NCBI RefSeq assembly: GCF_028283785.1
Contig: NZ_JAPWKB010000005.1
Coordinates: 496,001-560,000, forward strand
Source: Paraburkholderia sp.
GTDB taxonomy: Bacteria > Pseudomonadota > Gammaproteobacteria > Burkholderiales > Burkholderiaceae
DNA length: 64,000 nucleotides
Direction of reading: 5' to 3'
How positions within the stretch are numbered: the first letter of the stretch is position 1; every line of letters starts with the position of its first letter. The notes beneath the pieces are model-generated. The model was not told the DNA's origin, made no database searches, and was given only the letters and a program-made list of their open reading frames with translations. Shown piece by piece: positions 18,239 to 26,958 of this stretch. The position numbers and the translations under genes are program-made.

Positions 18239-19649
18239 TCAATCGACCATCCAGGTATCCTTGGTGCCGCCTCCCTGCGACGAATTCACCACCAGCGAAC
18301 CTTCCTGCAACGCAACGCGGGTCAGCCCGCCTGCCACCATCGTGACGTTCTTGCCGGACAGCACGAACGGCCGCAAGTCGATATGGCGCGGCGCAACGCC
18401 GGACTCCACGAAGGTCGGGCACGCGGACAGCGCCAGCGTAGGCTGCGCGATATACCCGGTCCGGACGCGCGATCAGCCGCGCGCGGAACGCTTCGATTTC
18501 GGCTTTGGTCGACGCCGGACCGACCAGCATCCCGTAGCCGCCCGCGCCGTGCACTTCCTTGACCACGAGCTCGGACAGATGCGCGAGCGTGTACGCGAGG
18601 TCGTCGGGCTTGCGGCACTGGAACGTCGGGACGTTGTTGAGGATCGGCTTTTCGCCCAGGTAGAACTCGATCATTTCCGGCACATACGGATAGATCGATT
18701 TATCGTCGGCGATACCGGTGCCCATCGCGTTTGCGAGCGCCACGCGGCCCGCGCGGTACGACGTCAGCAGTCCCGGCACGCCGAGCGCGGAGTCGCCGCG
18801 AAACGCGAGCGGATCGAGGAAATCGTCATCGACCCGGCGATAGATCACATCGACGCGCTTCGGCCCTTGCGTGGTGCGCATGAACACGTAGTTGTCGTCG
18901 ACGAACAGATCTTTGCCTTCGACCAGTTCCACGCCCATCTGCTGCGCGAGGAACGTGTGCTCGAAATACGCGGAGTTGTACATGCCCGGCGTCAGCACGA
19001 CCACGACCGGATCGTCGACGCCTTCGGGCGCGACCGAACGCAAGGTGTCGAGCAACAGATCGGGGTAATGCGCGACCGGCGCAATGCGGTTCTGCACGAA
19101 CAGTTCGGGGAACAGTCGCATCATCATCTTGCGGTTTTCGAGCATGTACGACACGCCCGACGGCACCCGCAGATTGTCTTCCAGCACGTAGAAGTCGCCG
19201 GCGTCACCGGCCCGCACCACGTCCACGCCCGCGATATGCGCATACACGCCGAGCGGCACGTTGACGCCTTGCATCTCCGGACGGTACTGCGCGTTGGTAT
19301 AGACCTGCTCGGCCGGCACGATGCCCGCGCGCACGATGTTGCGGTCGTGATAGACGTCGTGGATAAACAGATTCAGCGCACGTACCCGCTGCCGCAGACC
19401 TGCTTCGAGCGTCTGCCATTCGCTCCGCGGAATGATGCGCGGAATCAGGTCGAACGGGATCAGCCGCTCCGTGCCGGACAGATCGCCGTTCACTGCAAAG
19501 GTGATGCCGACACGGCGAAACAGCAGATCAGCTTCCGCACGCTTGCGTGCGATAGCGTCGTCGCCCTGTTGCGTCAACCAGCGTTCGAACCGCGCGTAAT
19601 GTGGCCGCACGGCATCGTCGTGCTGACGCATCTCGTCATAGCATCGCAT
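18239..19649 (-). pseudogene. Circularly permuted type-2 ATP-grasp protein, frameshifted near its C-terminus
   Basis: The family is predicted to ligate amino acids or peptides using ATP. The frame from ATG 19649 (MRCYDEM, then VRPHYARFERWL) runs about 398 residues in good agreement with the family (YFEHTFLAQQMGVELVEGKD, DNYVFMRTTQGPKRVDVIYR, NGVP-like and GGYGML motifs). At the C-run 18455-18457 one extra base shifts the frame. In the +1 frame the expected ending continues, [15 protein letters not shown] and then [14 protein letters not shown], stopping at 18239-18241. The unshifted reading instead gives an Arg-rich tail to 18210. Either the gene is inactivated (losing the last ~70 residues) or one base is a sequencing error. 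Downstream operon genes are intact. Confidence 0.88.
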
Positions 19650-19942
19650 GTCACGCCCCGCTCTTGTTGTCGGATGGAAGGCGAATGCGCTGCGCATTCG
19701 GTGTTCAACAAGCAATTAAGCAAGCGCTATGCCACTGCGCTTTCGTTGCACAAACCGGAACCGATGCACTCAAACAGCGCATGCATGGCATGCAAGGTTC
19801 AAAGGCATCCTACTGCGACGTTAAGTTATGCGCTACTGCGGTGCAACCATCAATGTAAGTTGCACCGCGCGTTGTGAATGCGGCGATGCGAACGCATCTT
19901 CTCAATGATCGCTTAGAAGGCTGGAGGCGTCTATCGGGCGGC

Positions 19943-19982
19943 AAAAAAAATCCCCGCAAGCCGGACGGCTTGCGGGGATTTC
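19943..19982 (-). terminator. Rho-independent terminator of the HU-type gene
   Basis: On the minus strand AATCCCCGCAAGCC pairs with GGCTTGCGGGGATT around GTCC (13-14 bp stem), followed by TTTTTTTT. It lies about 85 bp after the stop of the HU gene and insulates it from the ATP-grasp operon. Confidence 0.93.
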
Positions 19983-20066
19983 TTGCATTGTCTTGCAGCG
20001 CATGACGGATGTTGGATGGGCTCGATGTGGATGACATGGGCACATGCAACGGACCGTCATGATGGC

Positions 20067-20516
20067 TTAGGCCGATGCTGCGTCCTTCAGCTTCTTCAGC
20101 GGACGTGCCTTGATGCGCACGCTAGCCGGCTTGGCCGGGAACCAACGCTCTTCGCCCGTGAACGGGTCTTTGCCGAAGCGGCGCTTCTTCGCCGGCACAG
20201 CCGTGACGACGATCTTCAGAAGGCCCGACAGCGTGAATTCGCCAGCGCCCTTCTTGTGCACCGAGCCGAGGATGGTGTCCTCGAGTGCGGCCAACACGGC
20301 CTTCGCCGTCTTCGGTTCAACCGCTGCTTTCTCTGCGACGTGGGCAGCCAGCGAGGCCTTCGTGAAGGTGTCCTTGATCGGCGACGGTGCGCTGGACGCC
20401 TTCACGGCGACCTTCTTAGCTGCGACGACTTTCTTCGCAGGGACTTTCTTTGCAGCAACCTTTTTGGTCGGTACCGTGGCAGCCTTCTTGGCCACCTTTT
20501 TTGCGGAAGTCGGCAT
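20067..20516 (-). CDS. HU-family DNA-binding protein with lysine/alanine-rich N-terminal tail
   Basis: Nucleoid protein of 149 residues. Residues ~1-48 are a basic Lys/Ala/Pro tail (AKKVAKKAATVPTKKVAAKK and similar), like histone H1 or PAKKA tails. The rest is a HU/IHF domain (FTKASLAAHVAEKA, GAGEFTLSGLLKIVVT, PAKKRRFGKDPFTGEERWF). The usual arm signature GRNPxTG is changed to GKDPFTGE. The start ATG 20516 has AGGAG 5 bp upstream. It is monocistronic with its own terminator. In Burkholderiales such tailed HU proteins occur beside normal HU; the tail probably adds non-specific DNA compaction (inference). Confidence 0.93.
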   Translation of the reverse strand: MPTSAKKVAKKAATVPTKKVAAKKVPAKKVVAAKKVAVKASSAPSPIKDTFTKASLAAHVAEKAAVEPKTAKAVLAALEDTILGSVHKKGAGEFTLSGLLKIVVTAVPAKKRRFGKDPFTGEERWFPAKPASVRIKARPLKKLKDAASA

Positions 20517-20843
20517 GTTTCTCCTACCTGTTGTGGTCAGTGAATGCACGAAGCGCACGCGGCATGCGAACGCTTCAACGCGGATTCTACAAGCGGTATT
20601 GAGTTTCGCGCGATATTTTTGTGTGTGACACGTTGACTATGTTGTGCGACACAGACTCTGCCGTGCATTTTGATGCTTGTTTACAGGGGTAAACGTGATC
20701 TCCGCCGATGGGCTTCGAACCTTGCGGAAGCCTGCTTCGGGACACCGGAAAGACTGCAGGAGCAGCGTAAGCCCATGTCGGCGCGTCGAAATAGTCCTTC
20801 GTGGAAGGCTTTTTCTGGACCTGACGCGGCTGCCAGAGCGATT
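20517..20843. other. Upstream region of the HU-type gene
   Basis: This 327-bp gap lies between two minus-strand genes. It holds the HU ribosome binding site (AGGAGAAAC before ATG) and presumably its promoter in the AT-rich part around 20590-20660. No gene is seen. Confidence 0.5.
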
Positions 20844-22331
20844 TCAAAGCGTCGGCAATAGCCTGGCAAGCGTGTCGAGCGCCGTGTCGATATGGTCGAC
20901 CGGAATCGATCCATAGCCGAAGATCAGGCCTGGCGGCGCATTGTCACGCAGATGAAATGTGCCCAACCCGTATAGACCGATCGATGCTTTACGCGCCGCT
21001 TCTATTACTACCGCTTCTGTCAGCGGCGCCTTCAGCAGCGCCGCCAGATGGATGCCGGCGCTCGGCACGATCGGATCGAGCCATGCCGACAGCGGACCTT
21101 GCAGATGCGCGAGCAAGCGTTCGCGGCGCGCCGCATACGCCTTGTGCGTGCGACGCAAATGCTTTGCGAAGTCGCCGTCGAGCATGAAGCGCGCGAGTGC
21201 CGTTTGCGTCAGCGTGCAGCCATGCCAGTCGCACACCTGACGTGCCTTGCACAGCGTTGCCATTAGCGAAACAGGCGGCACCATGTAACCGACGCGTAAT
21301 TCCGGAAAAATTGTTTTAGAGAACGTACCGACGTAAGCGACCAGTCCAGCGCGATCGAGGCTTTTGAGCGGCTCCATCGGGCGACCTTCGAAGCGGTATT
21401 CGCAATCGTAGTCATCTTCGATGACGACGACGCCGCGCTGTTGCGCCCATTCGAGCAATTCGACGCGGCGCTCAAGACTCATCGGCATACCGAGCGGAAA
21501 CTGATGCGACGGCGTCACGTAAACCAGCCGCGCGTCGTCCGGCAGCGCGCTGACGATCAGGCCTTGTGCATCGACGGGCACCGGCACGACCTTCGCGCCC
21601 GCCGCCGAGAAGCACGCCCGCGCGGGTGGATAGCCGGGGTCTTCGATGGCCGCGACGTCACCGGGGCGCAGCGTGACGCGCGCGAGCAGATCGAGCGCGT
21701 GTTGTGCGCCTTGCGTCACGATGACATCGTCCCAGTTGCTGGGGACAGCGCGATTGAACGCGAGGTAGCGAGCCACCGCCAGCCGAAGTTCCTGTTCGCC
21801 CGCGACAGCGCGATAGGTGCCGCGGCTGCGGGCCTGGCTGCGCAGTGCGTGGTTGACGCAGGTGCGCCAGACGTCGAAGGGGAACAGCGATTTATCGATG
21901 ACGCCGCCCTGAAAATCGAATGGCGAGGTGTCGTGTGGACCCAGCACCGAGCCGGGTAGTGTCACGGTGTCGGGCATCTGTTCCCACAGCGGTTGTGGGT
22001 GAGGGTCGTGATGCGGCTGGGGTGGCTGGGGTGGCTCGTGGGATGTTTGCTGCGATTTTTGCCGCGGGGCGGATTGTGACGGAAGGCGGTGCAGGCCATC
22101 GGCGACGAAGGTACCGGCGCCGGGGCGCGCCGTGAGGTAGCCCTCCGACAGCAGACGGTCGAAGGCATCGAGGGTGGTCTTGCGGGAAACGCCTAGTTGC
22201 GTGGCGAGTTCGCGTGTCGATGGGAGACGTGTTCCGCCTGTCAGGCGGCCTTCGACGATGCCGGCGCGGAGCTGCCGGTAGATCTGCCCAGCGAGGTCTT
22301 GGCGGCCTTCTATGGCCAGGTGGATGTCCAT
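20844..22331 (-). CDS. MocR-type regulator (GntR HTH plus aminotransferase domain)
   Basis: This is a 495-residue transcription factor. Residues ~10-80 form a GntR winged helix (GQIYRQLRAGIVEGRL, TRLPSTRELATQLGVSRKT). A linker rich in Gln/Pro/His follows. Residues ~150-495 are a type-I aminotransferase fold with the PLP lysine in VGTFSKTIFPELRVG and the YVTPSHQFPLGMPMS stretch. MocR proteins such as GabR or PdxR sense vitamin B6 or amino compounds. The target here is not evident because no divergent partner gene is adjacent. The ATG at 22331 fits the family start; the open frame further upstream runs through repeat DNA. Confidence 0.92.
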   Translation of the reverse strand: MDIHLAIEGRQDLAGQIYRQLRAGIVEGRLTGGTRLPSTRELATQLGVSRKTTLDAFDRLLSEGYLTARPGAGTFVADGLHRLPSQSAPRQKSQQTSHEPPQPPQPHHDPHPQPLWEQMPDTVTLPGSVLGPHDTSPFDFQGGVIDKSLFPFDVWRTCVNHALRSQARSRGTYRAVAGEQELRLAVARYLAFNRAVPSNWDDVIVTQGAQHALDLLARVTLRPGDVAAIEDPGYPPARACFSAAGAKVVPVPVDAQGLIVSALPDDARLVYVTPSHQFPLGMPMSLERRVELLEWAQQRGVVVIEDDYDCEYRFEGRPMEPLKSLDRAGLVAYVGTFSKTIFPELRVGYMVPPVSLMATLCKARQVCDWHGCTLTQTALARFMLDGDFAKHLRRTHKAYAARRERLLAHLQGPLSAWLDPIVPSAGIHLAALLKAPLTEAVVIEAARKASIGLYGLGTFHLRDNAPPGLIFGYGSIPVDHIDTALDTLARLLPTL

Positions 22332-22989
22332 TGATTGCTGTTTGGGGTTTTTATTGGGGGGTTCCCCCTGCGGGTTGGGATAGGGTACGGGAATTTTGGG
22401 TTGGGTTGGGGGGGGTTCGTGGTCGGTTGCCTGGGTCGGTTTGGTTGTCCCGGTTTCGCGGTGGGTTGCCCGGTTTGTGTCTGGTTGTCCCGGTTTCGCG
22501 CTGGTCCTCCTGGATCGTCCCTGTGCGGGACCGCACCTACTTTTCTTTGCTCGCGCAAAGAAAAGTAGGCAAAAGAAAGCGCGTTTGCACCGACACTTCG
22601 TAGCGAGTGGCGTCCTTCCAGAACGGGTAGTGGTCCGCGCACGTTTGGAGTTGCCGGTCCGTTTTTCCCGGTGGTCCGCGACCGCACATCCCGCCCGCTT
22701 CGCGGCGGTAGCCTGCTTCAAAAACCCGTTTTCGCTACGCCGCTCGTCCACCTCTTCGACGGTTCCGGCGCCCGGACCAAAGGCCGGTTTTCGCCACGCC
22801 CGTCGCCCGCGTTCACGCCCGTTCCAGCGTCCGACTCAAGGCCCGGTTTGCGCCATGGCATTCATCCGCATTCACGACGGTTTCGACGTTCCGGGTTGCA
22901 AGGAATTTTGCGCGCGAGAACGGACCGGCGCATGCAAGGAAAATGGGTGTTGTGACGGACGGAGTTCGGCGCGCGAAGGGCGCCGAGAG

Positions 22990-24317
22990 GAGCCTGTAAG
23001 CGATTTTGTGTCTGCGAGTCATATGATTGCCCGTAACGGGCCAAGGAGAGTCATATGGCAACGCGCAAGACGAGGAGCCGGTTCGATCCGGCGGTGCTGG
23101 ACGAACTGCTCAAGGGGCAGGATCCGCAGACGGTCCTGCGTTCGCAGGGCCTGCTCGGCGAACTCAAGAAGGCGCTGGCCGAGCGCATGCTCAACGCCGA
23201 GATGGACGTGCATCTGGACCAGCCGCTCGAGCACGACGCGGGCAACCACCGCAACGGATCGAGCGCGAAGACCGTGCTCAGCGAGGACGGCCCGCTGGAG
23301 CTGGCGATTCCCCGCGATCGCCACGGCCGCTTTGATCCGGCGCTCATCGGCAAATACCAGCGCCGCTTTCCCGGCTTCGACCAGAAGATCATCGCGCTGT
23401 ACGCGCGCGGCATGAGTACGCGCGATATCCAGGCCCACGTGGCCGAACTCTACGGCCTGGAGATCTCGCCCGAGCTGGTGTCGGCGGTCACCGACGCGGT
23501 GCTCGACGAGGTCCGGGCCTGGCAGGAGCGCCCGCTCGATCCGGTGTATGCGCTGGTCTATTTCGATGCGCTGCGCGTGAAGATCCGCGATGAGGGGCTG
23601 GTGCGCAACAAGGCCGTGTATCTGGCCATCGGCGTGAACTGTGAGGGCTACCGCGACGTGCTGGGCATCTGGATCGAGCACACCGAGGGCGCCCGGTTCT
23701 GGCTCAGGGTGATGAGCGAGCTGAAGGCGCGCGGCACGCGCGACATCCTGATCGCGGTGGTCGACGGGCTCAAGGGGTTTCCGGAGGCGATCGTGTCGGT
23801 GTTCCCGCAGACGGTGGTCCAGACCTGCATCGTGCACCTGCTGCGCAACTCGATGCAGTTCGCCACCTGGAAGGAGCGCGCCGCGCTGGCCGCCGCGCTC
23901 AGGCCGGTCTACACCGCAACGGGCGCCGAGGCGGCCGAACAGGAACTGGCGCGCTTCGAGGCCGGCGAGTGGGGCCAGCGCTACCGGGCGATCGTGCCGA
24001 TGTGGCGACGGCAGTGGGAAGAGGTCGTGCCGTTCTTTGCGTTCACCGCGCCGGTGCGCACGCTGATCTACACGACCAACGCGATCGAGAGCCTGCACAG
24101 CCAGGTGCGCAAATCGATCCGCAACAAGGGCCACTTTCCATCCGACGAAGCCGCGCTCAAACTCATCTGGCTGAGCCTGCGCTACATCGTCGGCAAGTGG
24201 ACCAACCGGCCCCTGTGCTGGAGCGCGGCGCGAACGGAGTTCGCCATCCAGTTTGAAGACCGCTTTACTGTCGGGCCATGAGTACCATGACTCGCACACA
24301 AAATTTCTGACAGGCTC
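22990..24317 (+). mobile_element. IS256-family insertion sequence, complete
   Basis: The element is 1328 bp, starting GAGCCTGTAAGCGATTTTGT and ending in the complement of GAGCCTGTCAGAAATTTTGT. The ~32-bp inverted repeats are imperfect (first 8 bp identical, then ATTTTGTGT and GCGAGTCAT shared with a 2-bp offset). Perfect 8-bp direct repeats GCCGAGAG flank it (22982-22989 and 24318-24325), as expected for IS256 transposition. It carries one full transposase gene. Intact ends, duplication and open frame suggest a recent insertion. Confidence 0.95.
23055..24281 (+). CDS. IS256-family (Mutator-type) transposase
   Basis: This DDE transposase of 408 residues acts on its own element ends. The catalytic residues fit D171 (VYFDALRVKIR), D237 (IAVVDGLKGFPEAI) and E345 in the family signature TTNAIESLHSQVRK. 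The N-terminus has the usual LNAEMDVHL...HRNG region. The ATG is preceded by AAGGAG. There are no frameshifts, so it is probably active. Confidence 0.96.
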   Translation: MATRKTRSRFDPAVLDELLKGQDPQTVLRSQGLLGELKKALAERMLNAEMDVHLDQPLEHDAGNHRNGSSAKTVLSEDGPLELAIPRDRHGRFDPALIGKYQRRFPGFDQKIIALYARGMSTRDIQAHVAELYGLEISPELVSAVTDAVLDEVRAWQERPLDPVYALVYFDALRVKIRDEGLVRNKAVYLAIGVNCEGYRDVLGIWIEHTEGARFWLRVMSELKARGTRDILIAVVDGLKGFPEAIVSVFPQTVVQTCIVHLLRNSMQFATWKERAALAAALRPVYTATGAEAAEQELARFEAGEWGQRYRAIVPMWRRQWEEVVPFFAFTAPVRTLIYTTNAIESLHSQVRKSIRNKGHFPSDEAALKLIWLSLRYIVGKWTNRPLCWSAARTEFAIQFEDRFTVGP

Positions 24318-24564
24318 GCCGAGAGTTAAAGACGGGGCTGTGCCCAACGGCTGTCGCGGAGCGAACAGCCGGAACGAATGACTGCCTTGTCACTAGCTTA
24401 AGCGGTGCGGCAACTCAAATCGTGCGCGGTCCACTACCCGTTCTGGAAGGACGCCACTCGCTACGAAGCGGCGGTGTAAACGCGCTTTCTTTTGCCTACT
24501 TTTCTTTGCGCGAGCAAAGAAAAGTAGGTGCGGTCCCGCACAGGGACGATCCAGGCAAACCGAC

Positions 24565-24745
24565 GTGAAAACAGGCCGCGTACGCCAACATAAAACCAGC
24601 CAAAACCAGCGTAAAAACAGGCCACGCACGCCAACATAAAACCAACCAACCCAGCGTAAAAACAGGCCACGCACGCCAACACAAAACCAACCAACCCAGC
24701 GTAAAAACCGGCCACACACGCTACCAAACGCCCACCAACCCAACA
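24565..24745. repeat. 45-bp tandem repeat, about 4 copies
   Basis: Units begin at 24565, 24611, 24656 and 24701, each starting GTAAAAACAGGCCACGCACG or a close variant and containing CCAACATAAAACCA; the last copy decays. Because 45 is a multiple of 3, the minus strand stays open with a 15-residue repeat (ACFYAGLVGFMLAC), which I regard as non-coding. It adjoins the right arm of inverted-repeat element B. Confidence 0.85.
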
Positions 24746-24769
24746 CAAAAAAAAACCAAAAAAAGCAAA

Positions 24770-26245
24770 TCACCCCCCTCCATGCCCCCTGGCCAACCGC
24801 CTCATCACCGGCAACAACCCCACCGCCACAACCGCCCCGCCGGCAGCCACCCACCCTAACCCACCAAACAACCGCGTATACAACGGCAACGACACCACAG
24901 GATCAAGATCCCCCCCCGGCATCTGCGCAAAATTCGCCACCACGCTACCCAGATACTGCGACACCCCCACCGCAACAAAATAAGCACCCATCATAAAACC
25001 GCCCATCCGCGCCGGCACGAACCGCGCAATCATCGCCAGACCCAAACCGCTAACCAGTAACTCACCCAACGAATACAACCCATACCCCGCCACCATGAAC
25101 CACGACGACACCCGGCCGTCGACGGCATAGCGGCCGCTCAATGCATAGATAAAGAACCCCGCCGCGACCACCGCGAAACCGATCGCATACTTCAACGCCA
25201 CCGACGCATCGCTGCCGCGTCGCGCCAAACGCGTATACAACGTCGCGAGAATCGGACTCAACACCATGATCCAGATCGGATTCAATGCCTGAAACTGTCC
25301 CGCACTCCACGAAAACAAGGTCTGCCCAAACACCACGAATCGCGGATCGACATTGCGCAATGCAAACAAGGTCAGCGACGTCGACATCTGCTGATAAAAC
25401 ACGAAAAACAGAATCACCTGCAATGTCAGTATCAACGCGGCGGTCAAACCCGACCGCTCCGAGCGATCGCACTTCACCAGCATGTAAGCAAAGATCGCCA
25501 GAATCGTAATCCCCGCGCCATACACGCAAGCCACTGCCAACGCCTTGTGCTGCAAGATGAACATCGTCGCACTGGCCAGCGCGAGTCCGCCCAACGCAAT
25601 CGCGGCGACTCGACGCCAGCGGATCGGTGCCTCGTCCGGCGCGGATCCGATATGCGACAACGTGCGGAACATCAGAAAATAATTCACCACCGCCACCAGC
25701 ATCCCCGCGCAACACACGGCAAATGCCGCGTGCCAGCCCCAGTGATCCTTGATCCACGGTGTAGCCAGAATCGACACGGTCGAACCGATATTGACGGCCA
25801 TGTAGTAGATCGTGAACGCACTGTCGAGCCGTGTCTCGTCACCTTCGTAAATACGTCGTACGAGATTCGCGGCGTTCGCCTTGAACAGACCGTTGCCAAC
25901 CACGATCGCGCCGAGCGATAGATACAGATAACTCAATCGCTCGTCCGGCAACGCGAGCATCAGATACCCGACGCACAGCACCAGCGCGCCGAAAATCATC
26001 GTGCGTCGCGCACCCAGCACGCGGTCGCCGATCCAGCCGCCAATCGACGGCGACGCATACACCATCGCCGAAAACGCGCCCCATGTCAGGTTCGCGTTGC
26101 TGTCGGTGAAGCCGAGTTTCTCGATCATAAACAGCACGAGCAGCGACGCCATCCCGTAGTAACCGAAACGCTCCCACATCTCGATCAGGAATACCGTCGA
26201 GAACGAACGGCTTTGTGAAGGGCGCGTAATGGCCGGTGAATTCAT
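24770..26245 (-). CDS. POT-family proton-dependent oligopeptide transporter
   Basis: This inner-membrane peptide:H+ symporter has 491 residues and about 12-14 membrane segments. It carries the POT signature EMWERFGYYGMASLL near the N-terminus (ExxER motif for proton coupling) and GGWIGDRVLGARRTMIFGA (the MFS/POT loop). Length matches DtpA-like proteins. No neighbouring peptidase is co-transcribed, so it is a stand-alone uptake gene. Its 3' end is close to repeat DNA. Confidence 0.94.
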   Translation of the reverse strand: MNSPAITRPSQSRSFSTVFLIEMWERFGYYGMASLLVLFMIEKLGFTDSNANLTWGAFSAMVYASPSIGGWIGDRVLGARRTMIFGALVLCVGYLMLALPDERLSYLYLSLGAIVVGNGLFKANAANLVRRIYEGDETRLDSAFTIYYMAVNIGSTVSILATPWIKDHWGWHAAFAVCCAGMLVAVVNYFLMFRTLSHIGSAPDEAPIRWRRVAAIALGGLALASATMFILQHKALAVACVYGAGITILAIFAYMLVKCDRSERSGLTAALILTLQVILFFVFYQQMSTSLTLFALRNVDPRFVVFGQTLFSWSAGQFQALNPIWIMVLSPILATLYTRLARRGSDASVALKYAIGFAVVAAGFFIYALSGRYAVDGRVSSWFMVAGYGLYSLGELLVSGLGLAMIARFVPARMGGFMMGAYFVAVGVSQYLGSVVANFAQMPGGDLDPVVSLPLYTRLFGGLGWVAAGGAVVAVGLLPVMRRLARGHGGG

Positions 26246-26558
26246 CGTGACCTCGTATTAATGCAGCGGAACAGCGCACGAATGCGCAGCATGTGCCGCT
26301 TGATGCAGTTCGGGAAAGAGCCGCCTGGACGGACGCGTCGTGCGCCCGGTCCGACGCGTGGCGAAAACCTGGGGAATAGCCCTGCGCCGACGCAACGCGA
26401 GATATCGCGCGGTGCGCTTCGGCATGTTTTGATCAGATGAGCGGGATCGCGGAATGCACCGCGATTTGCGCGGTATCGCGCGGCGGCTCACATCAAACGG
26501 GCGCAATCATAAAGCATTGCGGATTCGCAATGCGGATAGCACGCAATAGGAAGGCGCT
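26246..26558. other. Upstream region of the POT transporter gene
   Basis: This 313-bp gap holds no credible gene. It should contain the promoter of the transporter gene. No clear operator repeat is seen. Confidence 0.45.
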
Positions 26559-26858
26559 TCACGCAATCACGGAGATCGCGACTGCGCACCAGATCGAGGC
26601 GACGCCGGCCAGAAACAGCCGGCGTGCAATACGCACATAGCGATCTTCGTGGCGGACTTCGACGGGCGTGGTGACCATCCACGGCACCGCGCCAAGCAAT
26701 GCGAATCCGGCCAGTGCGAAAGCCGTCACCAGCGTATCGGAAAGCGTCCATGCAGTGGACTGATGCACGCCCCAATATCCGAGGAACACGATACCAATCG
26801 AAAACACCGTCGACGACGCCGAACTCAACGCCGCAACCGTTCCCTCGGGACTTGGCAT
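26559..26858 (-). CDS. Small membrane protein of unknown function
   Basis: The 99-residue product starts MPSPEGTVAALSSASS. It has three predicted membrane segments (TVFSIGIVFLGYWGV, LVTAFALAGFALLGAVPWM, RLFLAGVASIWCAVAISVIA) separated by a charged loop VEVRHEDRYVRIARR. The ATG at 26858 has a very strong ribosome binding site, GGAGG 6 bp upstream, which makes translation likely. I do not recognise the family. It stands alone between the POT and PanE genes on the same strand. Confidence 0.7.
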   Translation of the reverse strand: MPSPEGTVAALSSASSTVFSIGIVFLGYWGVHQSTAWTLSDTLVTAFALAGFALLGAVPWMVTTPVEVRHEDRYVRIARRLFLAGVASIWCAVAISVIA

Positions 26859-26958
26859 GCTCCACCTCCATCGCACGGAAAAGCATGGACAGCGCGAGTG
26901 CGCTGCGGCGATTGTACTGCGATGAAGATGAACGCCCGGACGACGTGTGCAGCGGCGT

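Larger units (their letters stand above)
22481..24573. repeat. Inverted-repeat element, copy (B), interrupted by IS256
   Basis: This is the same element as at 5875-6628, here split by a 1328-bp insertion sequence. The left arm palindrome is at 22537-22568 and the right arm palindrome at 24496-24527, each followed inward by GTAGCGAGTGGCGTC and GGGTAGTGG. The core (for example ACGGACGGAGTTCGGCG, and after the IS AAAGACGGGGCTGTGCCC) matches the reverse complement of copy A. Subtracting the IS and one target copy leaves about 755 bp. Left of it, 22332-22480 is GT-rich with a ~40-bp repeat of GGTTGTCCCGGTTTCGCG (starts at 22443 and 22483). Confidence 0.82.

Noticed and set aside
18210..18454. Arg-rich C-terminal tail of the ATP-grasp protein as its true end
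   Set aside because: It shares nothing with the family, while the next frame gives the expected ending after removing one base from a GGG run.
24565..24745. Tandem array as a possible CRISPR
   Set aside because: The units are contiguous with no unique spacers, and no cas genes are present.
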